A DNA stretch of 64,000 nt from Nicotiana tabacum. Its lineage: Eukaryota; Streptophyta; Magnoliopsida; Solanales; Solanaceae. Under the pieces are notes generated by a model that was given only the letters and a program-made list of their open reading frames with translations, was not told the DNA's origin and made no database searches. Each line of letters opens with the position of its first letter. Within the stretch, counting starts at the first letter, position 1. The translations under genes were made by a program, and so were the position numbers. Location: assembly GCF_000715075.1 (NCBI RefSeq), contig NC_134080.1, forward strand, positions 40,900,758 through 40,964,757, in the 5' to 3' direction. This document shows positions 46,876 to 58,462 of this stretch, one piece after another.

Positions 46876-48642
46876 TGTCACGACTCGGATTTACCACCCT
46901 CGGGAGTCGTGATGGCGCCTACTCGTAGAAGCTATGCAAGCCACGAAATTTAGAAATCTTAACTCCTTCATTTTAGTCCTTTTTAACAATTTGTAATAAC
47001 ATGTAATCAACATTTAAATAATTGCGGAAGACGAAAATATGCAGAAGACTTAGACTAATATAATACCAAAATAAGTACAAAAATTCCAACATATGTCTCT
47101 ACCCAGAAACCGGTGTCACAATATTCACGGACTGTCTATGAATACTACATACAGATGTCTGAAGAAAAGAAATACAGTCTGTCTCGGATACAAATAAAAA
47201 TAGAAAATATAAGTAGATAGAAGAGACGCCGGGCCTCCGGACGCCTGCAGGACTATCTCGAGGTCTCTGTGGACTGAAGGCTGGCTCCCCAATTGCTACT
47301 GTCCCAGTGCTGCTCCGGTATCTGCACAGAGTGCAGAGTGTAGTATCAGCACAATCGACCCCATATGCTATTAAGTGCCTGGCCTAACCCCGGCGAGGTA
47401 GTGACGAGGCTAGGACCAGACTCCAGATAAACCTATGTAATTACATAATATACGGCGGAAAATAAACATGAATAAGCAGTTTAAATGGGAGGGAGTACAT
47501 GCTTCGGGAAACATATCAAATCCAGCAGAAATAAAGAGAAATATGAGAGAAACAACTCAAAATGTACAACAAGTAATAATAACACTGTTGCGGTGCGCAA
47601 CCCGATCCAATATGTATCTAACATAGTTGCGGCGTACAACCCGATCCAATATATATAATATTGTTGCGGCATGCAACCCTATCCAATATATATAACTGTT
47701 GCGGCGTGCAACCCGATCCAATATATATAACATTGTTGTGGCGTGCAACCCGATCCAATATATATAGCATTGTTGCGGCGTGCAACCCGATCCAATATAT
47801 GTAACATTATTGCGACGTGCAACCCGATCCAATATATATAGCAATGTTACAGCGTGCAACCCGATCCAATATATTTATATACTTTTAGCATAATTAACAC
47901 ATCGCGTTTGCGAGGGCCATCCCGCGAACGCAAAGAAGAGAGCATCAGTACACCAGATCAGCTGTTTTCTGCAACTTTTCTTAAGTCCAAACTTTCCGAA
48001 ACACACCCGAGCCCTCGGGGCTCCTAACCAAACATACGTACTAACTCAATGACATCATACGAATTTATCCGTGCGATCAAATCGCCAAAATAACCTCAAT
48101 AATAATGAATTAAACCTCAGAATCAAAGAATTTTTCTAAAACTCTTAAAACATCAATTTTTTGCAATTTAAGTCCGAATCACGTCAAATGACATCCGTTT
48201 TCACCAAATTCCGTAGAATTATCTTAAATCATATATAAGACTTGTATCGGGCACCGGAACCAAAATACGGGCCCGATACCATCATGTTCTAATCAAATTT
48301 CATTTCAAATTTCTTTAAATAGTTTCAAAAAATAATTTTCTTTAAAACTTTATTTCTCCGGCTTGGGACCTCGGAATCTGATTCCGGGCACATGCCCAAG
48401 TCCCATATTTTCCTACGGACCCTCTGGGACCGTCAAATTACGGGTCCGGGTCCGTTTACCCAAAACATTGACCGAAGTCAAATTAACTCATTTTATAGCC
48501 AAATTTTTATCATTTTTCACAGATTTTCATATTTAAGCTTTCCAGCTACGCACCCGGACTGTGCACGCAAATCGAGGTGACACTAAATAAGGTTTTCAAG
48601 GCCTCGGAAATAAAAAATTCAATTTAAAAGAAGGTCATCACA
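46876..48642 (-). repeat. Gypsy 4 3' LTR, internally deleted
   Basis: 1767 bp against 2949 bp for the 5' LTR. One deletion of about 1.2 kb joins TATTTATATACTT to TTAGCATAATTAACACATCG near 47885, removing the TCCC-N5-GGGA hairpins and most of the palindrome cluster. Nine minisatellite units remain at 47584-47872. Its U3 start (TGTGATGACCTTCTTT) has lost the right arm of the terminal hairpin. Confidence 0.9.
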
Positions 48643-48649
48643 TTCTCCA

Positions 48650-50100
48650 CCTCTAAAACAACCGTTTGTCCTCGAACGGACATAAGAAAGAAGTACCTGA
48701 GTCGGGGAAAAGATGGGGATAACGGCTCCACATATCAGACTCGGACTCCCAGGTCGATGCCTCAGGAGGCTGACCTTTCCACTGAACACGAACAGAAGGA
48801 AAACTCTTCGATTTCAACTGACGAACCTGCCGGTCTAGAATAGCTACCGGCTCCTCCTCATAAGACAAGTCCTTGTCCAACTGGATAGTGCTGAAATCTA
48901 ACACATGGGATGGATCGCCGTGATATTTTCGGAGCATGGACACATGAAACACTGGATGCCCAACTGATAAGCTCGACGGCAATGCAAGTTTATAAGCCAC
49001 CTCTCCCACTCGATCAAGAATCTCAAATGGACCAACAAACCTATGGCTAAGCTTTCCCTTCTTCCTAAATCTCATCACGCCCTTCATAGGCGACACTCAA
49101 AGCAAAACCTGCTCACCAACCATGAAAGCCAAATCTCAAACCTTGCGGTCGGCATAATTCTTTTGCCTGGACTGAGCTGTACAAAGCCTATCCTGAATAA
49201 TCCTGACCTTGTCCAAGGCCACCTGAACCAGATCCGTACCTAACAGCCAAGCCTCTCCCGACTAAAACCATCCAACCGGAGACTGACACCGCCTACCATA
49301 TAAAGCCTTATAAGAAGCCATCTGGATACTCGACTAGTAGCTGTTGTTGTAGGCAAACTCTACTAAAGGCAAAAACTGATCCCACAAGCCTCCAAAATCA
49401 ATGTCACAAGCTCGGAGCATATCCTCCAAAATCTGAATAGTCCGCTCGGACTGCCCCGTCCGTCTGAGGATGAAATGCTGTGCTCAACTCAACCCATGTG
49501 CCAAACCCTCGCTGAACTGCTCTCCAGAAATGAGAGGTAAACTGCGTACCTCGGTCCAAAATGATAGACGCGGGTACACCATGAAGACGAACAATCTCCC
49601 GGATATAGATCTCAGCTAACCTCTCGGATGAATAGGAGACTGCCACAGGAACGAAATGCGTCGACTTGGTCAGCCTATCAACAATGACCCATACTGCATC
49701 GAACTTCCTCCAAATCTGGGGGAGTCCAATAATGAAATCTATAGTGATCTGCTCCCACTTCCACTCGGGAAGTTCAATCCTCTTAAATAAACCACTAGGC
49801 CTCTGATGCTCGTACTTAACCTGCTGATAATTCAAACACAGAGCCATGTATGCAATGATATCCTTCTTCATTCTCTGCCACCAATAATGCTGTCACAAAT
49901 TTTGATACATCTTTGCGGTGCCCAGATGAATGGAGTAACGGGAGCTATGAGCCTCCTCTAAAATCAACTCCCGAAGCCCATCCACATTAGGCACACAAAC
50001 TCGACCCTGCAATCTCAAAACTCCATCATTATCTAAGGTAACCTGCTTGGAACCTCCACGCTGCACCGTGTCTCTAAGGACACACAAATGGGGATCATCA
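48650..50100 (-). pseudogene. Gypsy 4 integrase and chromodomain
   Basis: Zinc site in pieces: 49893-50087 ends IHLGTAKMYQNL; 49404-49871 starts with MALCLNYQQVKYEHQRP, where the last zinc Cys reads Tyr. The core has ITIDFIIGLPQ with the first Asp, DRGTQFTSHFW with the second, and HPQTDG, then the frame breaks. 48653-49096 is open: GPY/F module (LSHRFVGPFEILDRVGEVAY) and a complete-looking chromodomain (VAILDRQVRQLKSKSFPS, VQWKGQPPEASTWE, SRYPHLF), ending PFEDKRLF. Confidence 0.9.
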
Positions 50101-50239
50101 TACTATCGATCACAGATATGCTCCAATAATGAAGAACGAGCTACCGTACAAGCCAACACATGATTAGGCTCAGAAACATCCAACCTCACGAGCTGATTGG
50201 CCAAAGCCTGAACATCCAAAGCAAGCGGTCTCTCACCGG

Positions 50240-51659
50240 TCAGAATATATGCAAGACTGCCCATATTGACTGACTTCTACTCAAAGCATCGACCACCACA
50301 TTGGCCTTTCTCGGATGGTATAAGATAGTGATATCATAGTCTTTCAACAACTCCAACCACCTTCTCTGCCTCAAATTCAACTCCTTTTGCTTGAATAGAT
50401 ATTGAAGACTCTTGTGATCCGTGAACACCTCACATGCCACACCATACAAATAATGCCTCTAAATTTTCAACGCGTGAACAATGGCTGACAACTCCAAATC
50501 ATGAACCGGATAGTTCTTCTCATGAATTTTCAACTGCCGCGAAGCATAGGCAATGACCTTGCCATCCTACATCAACAATACACCAAGCCCAATACGAGAT
50601 GTATCACAATAAACTATATAAGGACCTGATCCTGTGGGCAAAACCAATACCGGTGCCGTAGTCAAAGCTATCTTGAGCTTCTAAAAGCTCACCTCACACT
50701 CGTCCGACCATCGGAACTGGGCACCCTTCTGGGTCAATCTGGTCATCGGGGCTGCGATAGATGAGAACCCCTCTACGAACCGACGATAGTAGCCTGCCAA
50801 TCCTAAGAAACTCCGAATCTCTGTAGTTGATGCTGGTCTAGGCCAGTTCTTGACTGCCTCAATCTTCTTCGGATCAACTTGAATACCCTCTGCTGATACA
50901 ACATGACCCACGAATGCAACTAAACTCAACCAGAACTCACACTTCGAGAACTTAGCATATAACTGACTATCTCTCAGAGTCTGAAGAACCACCCTGAGAT
51001 GCTGTTCGTGCTCCTCTCGGCTGTGGGAATATATCAAAATATCATCAATGAAGACTATCACGAACGAATCCAAATAAGGCCTGAACACTCGGTTCATCAA
51101 ATCCATAAAAGCTGCTGGGGCATTTGTCAACCCAAATGACAAAACCAAAAATTCATAATGCCCGTACCGAGTGCGGAAAACTGTCTTAGGGACATCGAAC
51201 GCCAATCCACAACTGATCGTAGCCAGATCGCAAGTCAATATTTGAAAATACCTTGGCACCCTGAAGCTGATCGTACAAATCATCAATCCTCGGTAATGGA
51301 TACTTGTTCTTGATTGTAATCTTGTTCAACTGTCGGTAATCAATTCACATTCTCATCGACCCATCCTTCTTCTTAACAAACAGCACCGGCACACCCCAAG
51401 GCGAAATACTGGGTCTAATGAAACCCTTCTCAAGTAGGTCTTGCAACTTCCCTGTCAACTCCTTCAGCTTAGGCGAGACCATATGATACGGCGTGATAGA
51501 AATGGGCTGAGTGCTCGGAGCCAAATCAATGCAAAAGTCAATATCCCTATCAGGCGGCATACCCGGCAGGTCTGAAGGGAATACCTCAGGAAACTCACAA
51601 ACAATGGGTGCCGAATCAATAGATGGGACCTCAGCACTAGAATCACAAACATATGCCAA
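50240..51659 (-). pseudogene. Gypsy 4 reverse transcriptase and RNase H
   Basis: N-terminal polymerase part at 51345-51659 ([20 protein letters not shown], ending VKKDGSMRM). The core is frameshifted around 51200-51250, where [12 protein letters not shown] is still readable in one frame. 50681-51286 contains [35 protein letters not shown] and [18 protein letters not shown]. RNase H is split by stops; its end at 50240-50449 reads [18 protein letters not shown] and VVDALSRS. Confidence 0.9.
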
Positions 51660-51664
51660 ATAGG

Positions 51665-52360
51665 CTAAAACCCCTTCTTGACCATACGCCGAGCCTTCAC
51701 ATACGAGATAACACTACGGGTAGAATGACCAGGAGTCCCTCTCCACTCTAAACGAGGCAAACCCGGTAAAGCTAAGGTCACAGTCTTGGCATGATAGTCC
51801 AAGATAGCGTGGTAAGGTGATAACCAGTCCATCCCCAATATAACATCAAAATCGACCATGTCCAGAAGTAACAAATCTACTCGAGTCTCAAGACCCTCAA
51901 TCACAACTACTCAAGAGCGATGGACTCAATCTACCACTATAGAATCACCTACCGGTGTAGACACATAAACAGAAACACTCAATGAATCACTAGGCATGAC
52001 CAGATACGGTGTAAAATAAGATGACACGTCCGAGTATGTAGACCCTGGATTAAAAAACACTAAAGCATCTCTATTACAAACTAGAACAGTACCTATGATA
52101 ACCGTATCTGAAGCCTCAACCTCGAACCTGGCTGGAAGAGCATAACATCGGGTCTGGGCCCTACCACCCTGGACTATATCTTTGGGACGGCCTGCAGCTG
52201 GCTGGCCTACACCTCTAGCGGTCTGAGCTCCACCTCTAAATCCTCTACCTCCACCTCTAGCACCTCTACCCCTACCTCTAGCTAGTTGGGTGGGCTGTGG
52301 AATACCTGGTGCCTGAACCATAGCACAGGGACCCTGCTGATGCGACTGAGTACCCACCAA
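51665..52360 (-). pseudogene. Gypsy 4 protease region and gag C-terminus
   Basis: 51926-52360 starts after the zinc knuckle with a Gly/Arg-rich linker (ARGRGRGARGGGRGFRGG) and reaches the protease site, which reads FFNPGSTYSDVSS: the catalytic Asp is Asn. After a stop, 51665-51904 has the second block DFDVILGMDWLSPYH. Confidence 0.88.
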
Positions 52361-53696
52361 TCTTGGACAAGCCCTCCTGATATGACCATACTTACCACAC
52401 TCATAGCATCCACCTGAGTGCTGTGGCTGAGGAAACTGAGATTGACCTTGGTGACCTAAATGGCCACCCCAAAAACTCTGAAGCGGCGGTGCACTGATAG
52501 GAGCTAGTGGTGCACTGTAGGACTACTGATTAGAATACTGCATCTGCGGACCACGGCTACCTGAAGCACCATGAGAAATCTGAAGGGCTGACTAAAAGGG
52601 CCTAGGAGGATGGCCTCTACCATACGAGTCTCTGCCTCCAGACGAGGCACCACTGAATCTACCTGAATGACGGGGCCTCTTGTCCGACCCCTGACCACCT
52701 CCCTATGACAAGACCATCTCAACTCTACAGGCCACATTGGCCGCCTCCTGAAAAGTAATCTCACTCCCAACCTCCCTAGCCATCTGAAGACGAATCGGCT
52801 GAATGAGACTGTCAATAAACCTCCTCACCCTCTCTCTCTCGGTAGGAAGTATGACAAGAACATGTCGAGCCAAGTCGATGAATCTGGTCTCATATTGGGT
52901 AACAGTCATGGAACCCTGCTGGAGACGCTCAAACTGCCTCCGATAGGCCTCTCTCTGAGTAATAGGGAGAAACTTCTCCAGAAATAGCTGTGCAAATTGC
53001 TCCCAAGTAAAGGCTGGCGATCCGGCTGGTCTAGCCAAGCAATAATATCTCCACCATGTCTTGGCGGATCCATACAAGCGAAATGTAGCAAAATCAACCC
53101 CATTGGATCAACAATACCCATGTTCCTGAGAACCTCGTGGCAGCTGTCTAGATAATCCTGGGGATCCTCGGTAGATGCACCGGTGAAAGTAGTAGTAAAG
53201 AGCTTGGTGAACCTATCTAGCCTCTACAAAGCATCGACAGACATAGCTGCTCCATCACCGGTCTGAGACACCACACTCGGCTGAACTGCTCCAATTAGCT
53301 GAACCGCTGAAGTCTGAATCTGGGGATCTACCTGCTCCGAAGTGCGAGTAGTAGGAGTCTGGGCTCTTCCTCCAGCCTGAGAGACGCTGGTGCTACAGTA
53401 AGCAAGTATGCCTGGGTGACACTCTCCATAAGGCCCACTAGTCGGACCAGAGCATCCTAAAGAACTAGGGTGGCAATAAACCCCTCTCAGACCTGAGCTG
53501 GGCCTACCGGAGCTACTGGGGCCGGAACCTCATCATCGAAATTAACCTGAGGCTCCGCCACTGGTGCTGCTACTCGTGACTGAGCTCTACCCCTACCTCG
53601 GCCTCTAGCACGGCCTCGCCCTCTGCCCCTCGTAGGAGTTGCTGCTGGGGGATTGGTTTGCTGAGTGGTGGATGAGGAAGCATGTGTTCTCGCCAT
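52340..53696 (-). pseudogene. Gypsy 4 gag
   Basis: Start at ATG 53694-53696 (MARTHASSSTTQQTNPPAAT), followed by a basic RGRGRGRARGRGRGRA stretch; this part is open to 53487. A later part (52703-53077) has GSAKTWWRYYCLARPAGSP, YETRFIDLARHV, RRFIDSLIQPIRLQMA and QEAANVACRVEMVLS. An intact zinc knuckle (CYECGKYGHIRRAC) lies near 52360-52405. Several stops separate the pieces. Confidence 0.88.
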
Positions 53697-53878
53697 CTGC
53701 AAAAGAACAGAGTAAAATTTCAATTAGCATTGAGAAACAAAACCGCACGACAAGAAAGAACAAATGTGAAGTTTTTCCTAACTCTGTAGCCTCTGGGGGA
53801 TAAGTACAGACGTCTCTGTACCGATCCCTCAGACTCTACTAAGCTTGTCCGTGAATTGTGAGACCTATGTAACCTAGA

Positions 53879-53890
53879 GCTATGATACCA
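53879..53890 (-). other. Gypsy 4 primer-binding site
   Basis: Minus strand TGGTATCATAGC, three bases from the LTR end; one mismatch to the initiator-Met site TGGTATCAGAGC. Confidence 0.88.
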
Positions 53891-54601
53891 GCATGTCACG
53901 ACCCAGATTTCCCACCCTCGAGAGTTGTGATGGTGCCTACTCGTAGAAGCTAGGCAAGCCGCGAAATTTAGAAATCTTAACTCCTTCATTTTAGTCCTTT
54001 TTAACAATTTGCAATAACAGGTAATGAACATTTAAATAATAGCGGAAGACGAAAATATGCGGAAGACTTAGGCTAATATAATACCAAAATCAGTATGGAA
54101 ATGCCAACATGCGTCTCTACCCAGAAACCGGTATCACAATATTCACGGGCTGTCTATGAATACTATATACAGATGTCTGAAGAAAAGAAATACAATCTAT
54201 CTCGGATACAATGAAAACAGAACATATTAGTAGATAGAAGAGACGTCGAGCCTGCAGATGCCTGCAGGACTACCTCGAGGTCTCTGTGGACTGAAGGCTA
54301 GCTCCCCAAGTGCTAATGTCCCAGTGCTGCTCCGGTATCTGCACAGAGTGCAGAGTGTATTATCAGCACAACCGACTCCATGTGCTGGTAAGTGCCTAGC
54401 CTAACCCCGGCGAGGTAGTGATGAGGCTAGGACCAGACTCCAGATTAACATGTGTAATTACATAATATACCGCGAAAAATAAACAGGAATAAGCAGTTTA
54501 GATGGGAGGGGGTACATGCTTCGGGGAACATAACAAATCCAGCAGAAATAAAGAGAAATATGAGAGAAATAGCTCAAAATCTACAACAAGTAATAATAAC
54601 A

Positions 54602-54855
54602 CTGTTGCGGCGCGCAACCCAATCCAATATATATCTAACATAGTTGCGGCGTGCAACCCGATCCAATATATATAACATTGTTGCGGCGTGCAACCCGATC
54701 CAATATATATAACATTGTTGCGGCGTGCAACCCGATCCAATATATATAGCATTGTTGCGGCGTGCAACCCGATCCAATATATGTAGCATTGTTACGGCGT
54801 GCAACCCAATCCAATATATGTAACATATTTGCGGTGTGCAATCCGATCCAATATA
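54602..54855 (-). repeat. Hairpin minisatellite in gypsy 4 5' LTR
   Basis: Seven to eight units of 34-37 bp: GTTGCGGCGTGCAACCCGAT followed by CCAATATATATA. Same hairpin (GTTGC/GCAAC) as in gypsy 2, but one linker type only. Peptides such as GSGCTPQQCYIYWIGLHAAT arise from reading this repeat and are not genes. Confidence 0.85.
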
Positions 54856-55812
54856 TTTATATACCTTAAACTCAATCATACCACGAGTCCCGGCAAGGGA
54901 TCAACAATAAACTACACTATCCCGACAAGGGAATTCAACAATAAAGTATATACGTCCCGGTAAGGGAGAATCAGCTATAACCAATTTCAACTCAATCCCT
55001 ACTCATCGCAGCTAACACCAATATCAACCTTAATTAATTTCCACGTAAATAAACTAAAGCCTTAGGCAACATCGAGAATCAACAATCAGAACATCCGTAG
55101 AATCATTTAAGAACATAACAAATATCAATTTAAGACTCACGGTCATGCTCGACACAAACGTATAGATACTCGTCACCATGCCTATACGCCGTACTCAACA
55201 AGAAGCAATTAGCAAATAGGACACAACTCCTAATCCCTCAAGCTAAGGTTAGACCAAACACTTACCTCGGACTTCCACGGCCAACTCAAGCCTCAAACAC
55301 CACCTTTCCTTTCGAATTCGGCTCTAAATCAACGGTATCTAGACATATTCGACTTCATAACATCAATAAATGCTAAGCAATCCAATTCCAATGCCTAATT
55401 ATAGCTTTCCAATCATTCTTCCCAAAAATCCAAAAATCGACCCCGGGCTCGCTCGGTCAAAACACGAGGTTCGGACCAAAACCCGATCACCCATTCACAT
55501 GAGCTTGAATATACAATTTATTTTAAAATTCAACCCTAAAACGAGGTCAAATTTCCAAATAATCAAAAAGCACTAACTCTACCCAAATCCCTAATTTTCT
55601 ACCCTTAATCTCATGTTTTAAACCTAGAAATCTAGTGGGTGTTGATAAAAATGGAAGGAAACAAGTTAAAGATTACTTACCCAAGAGGTTATGGTGACGG
55701 ATTTCTTCAAATATCGCCCAAGTGGTGTGGAGAAGATGAAGTTTGTGAAAATTTATGAAAATCCCGTAAGTGTTCTGTTTTTTAGACTTAAAAATAACTG
55801 GGCGGATTTGTT

Positions 55813-56122
55813 CATCGCGTTCGCGATAAGCCTATTTTGTTCGCGATGAGTTAGGTCAGGCAGACCTACACGTTCGCGAAAGATGGCTCGCATTTGCAGA
55901 GCTTTGGCTCCTCAAGCCTACGCGTTCGCAGTCCAGTGGCTGCGTTCGTGATGCATAAAGTGGTGACCCTCCCCAGCCCAGGCTGTAAGCCTTCGCGTTC
56001 GCGAAGGGAATACCCCCTAATGCATCGCGTTTGTGACCTGGTTTACACGTTCGTGTAGAAGGAAATTCCTTCAGCATAATTAATACATCGCGTTCGCGAG
56101 GGCCATCCCGCGAACGCGAAGA
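55813..56122 (-). repeat. Palindrome cluster in gypsy 4 5' LTR
   Basis: About ten TCGCGTTCGCGA-type palindromes, partly decayed at CG (TCGCGTTTGTGA, CACGTTCGTGTAG). In the 3' LTR only one pair is left (47902-47936). Confidence 0.8.
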
Positions 56123-56847
56123 AGAAAGTATCAGTACACTAGATCAACTGTTTTCTGCAACTTTTCTTAAGTCCAAACTTTCCGAAACACACCCGAGACC
56201 TCGGGGCTCCTAACCAAACATACGTACTAACTCAATGAAATCAAACGAACTTATCCGTGCGATCAAATCGCCAAACTAACCTCAATAACAACGAGTTAAA
56301 CCTCAAAATCAAAGAATTTTTCTCAAACTCTTAAAACATCAATTGTTTTGCAATTTATGTCCGAATCACGTCAAATGGCATATGTTTTTCACCAAATTCC
56401 ACAGAATTGTCTTAAATCATATATAAGACCTTTACCGGGTGCCGGAACCAAAATACAGGCTCGACACTATCATGTTCTAATCAAATTTCATTTCAAATTT
56501 CTTTAAAAAGTTTCAGAAAATAATTTTCTTTAAAATTCATTTCTTAGGCTTGGAACTTCAGAATCCGATTCCGAGCACATGCCCAAGTCCCATATTTCCT
56601 ACGGACCCTTCGAGATCGTCAAATCACGGGTCCGGGTCCGTTTACCCAAAACATTAACCGAAGTCAAAATAACTCATTTTATAGCCAAATTTTATCATTT
56701 TTCATAGATTTTCATATTTAAGCTTTCCGGCTACATGCCCGGACTGCGCACGCAAATTGAGGTGACGCTAAATGAGGTTTTCAAGGCCTCGAAAACACGT
56801 AATTCAATTTAAAAGCAAGTGATAACCTTTTGGGTCATCACAACGGG

Positions 56848-57754
56848 TTGCCCACCTGCAACGGTAATACATGAAATGAGAACGGGTTTCACGCCTGCAA
56901 CGATAATATATGAAATGGGAGCGGGTTGCACGCCCGCAACGGTACTATATGAAATAGGAGCGAGTTGCACTCCTACAATGGTACTATATGAAATGGGATC
57001 AGGTTGCACGCCTGCAACGGTATTACATGTGTACTTTTTTTCTTATTTCTTTATCTTTTTCTGGTAATTAATTTATGGCGTTCCTTACATTTCTCTATTG
57101 TTATTCTGTTGTTAACTGTTATTCCCCGCAGCATGTTTCCCCCACCCAACTTTAGCTGTAATTATCTGCTTTTATTTCTGCTATATATGATTTAACTGCT
57201 CAGGTTTATTTGGTAGTCTGGTCCTAGCCCCGTTACTACTTCGCCAAGGTTAGGCTAGATATTTACCAACACATGGGGTCGGTTGTGCTGATACTACACT
57301 CAGTACTGTGTGCAAATACTGTTACCGGAGCGTTTGGACCGCAGTGAGGGTGCTGTCTTCAGTCCACTCAGGCGACCCGAGGTAGTCCTGCAGACGTCCG
57401 CGGGCCTTGGCGTCTCCTCCTATCACTTCTCTTTCTGTTTTTACTTATTCAGAGACAGATTTATGTAATTACTTTAGACCTTATTTGTAGTATTTTAAGA
57501 TAGTCCGTGACTTGTGACACCAAATTTTGGGTAGTATTGTACTTCAAATTATGTAGTAGTGTTTGGTAGAATTATTAAGTTTTCGTCTTTCGCATTTCCG
57601 GTTATTTAATTTATCCCGTTGTTTAATCACTTATTATTTTAAATGTTGAACATGTTTAATAAAAAGGGTAATGATTTTATAATATTTGGCTTGCCTAGCT
57701 TCCACGAGTAGGCACTATCACGACTCCCGAGGGTGCGAAATCCGGATTGTGACA
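56848..57754 (+). repeat. LTR B of gypsy 3, right part
   Basis: Continues the GTTGCA hairpin array (to about 57029) and then matches the end of LTR A (GTTTATTTGGTAGTCTGGTC to GGATTGTGACA). CAGGG at 57755-57759 corresponds to the CAAGG duplication with one change. Confidence 0.9.
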
Positions 57755-57759
57755 CAGGG

Positions 57760-58462
57760 TATTAGTCGATAATTTATGCTGTTAGTTTTGTTCATACTAT
57801 TGAGATAATTTAGTGAATATAAACTTTTGCTTAGGATATTTTTGTCGTGGAAAAAATTGAAAACAACCATCACTTCTGCTTCTGTGGAAAAGTTACTTCA
57901 GTTTCTTTCCCATAGTAAAAGATACAACTTCACTTCTAGTTAAAACACGTGTTTTACCCAAAAGTTTGGTCAAATTGCTTAAACTCTTCAATATAAGTAC
58001 CTTGTTTAAAAAAAACACATTTGATTTAAAAGCTTGGCAAAGATAGATTATTAAATTGTTTGTCCTTGATCTATGGTTTTTAAATAAAGAATTATTAATA
58101 GAAGTTTGGTTCTTTTTTTTTTTCTCTTTTAAATAAATTGAATCCCCTAGGATATGATGCGTTCTATATCTTACAGGAGAAGGACAAGCTCAAATTTTTT
58201 GGGAGTTCATGAAGGTGAGAAATTTACATAGATTACTTTTGACTTCTTTTTAAGTGACCGTTAGTTAATTTAACTTAATCATTCATTATAAATTTTAAAT
58301 TTGTTAAATTGTTAACTCTAAAAATATTTTTAACGAACCGTTGAGAAGTGTCATACTTTTTCTAAACTTTGATTCACGATACTGTATTACTTTATTAAAT
58401 TTATTTATTTTGAGATTAACAAAAGACAAAAAAAGAAAAAAGAGAGAAAATAAAAACTGTAC
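57760..58462 (+). repeat. Duplicated flank, copy 2
   Basis: Homologous to 37930-38604 throughout, starting TATTAGTCGATAATTTATGC. Holds the extra 25 bp with AAAACACGTGTTTT at 57942-57955. Confidence 0.88.

Larger units (their letters stand above)
46876..56842 (-). mobile_element. Gypsy 4: full-length chromovirus nested in LTR B
   Basis: 9.97 kb on the minus strand, flanked by GCGGG (46871-46875) and ACGGG (56843-56847). 5' LTR at right (53894-56842), primer site, gag, protease, polymerase, integrase with chromodomain, 3' LTR at left (46876-48642). Sequence is close to gypsy 2 in LTR and chromodomain. It is younger than gypsy 3 by position, but frames are broken and the protease Asp is changed. 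Confidence 0.94.
53894..56842 (-). repeat. Gypsy 4 5' LTR
   Basis: 2949 bp; starts TGTGATGACCCAAAAGG on the minus strand with an intact terminal hairpin (one wobble pair) and ends GGGTCGTGACA. Palindrome cluster at 55813-56122, three TCCC-N5-GGGA hairpins at about 54889-54968, and the GTTGC hairpin array at 54602-54855. Confidence 0.93.
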
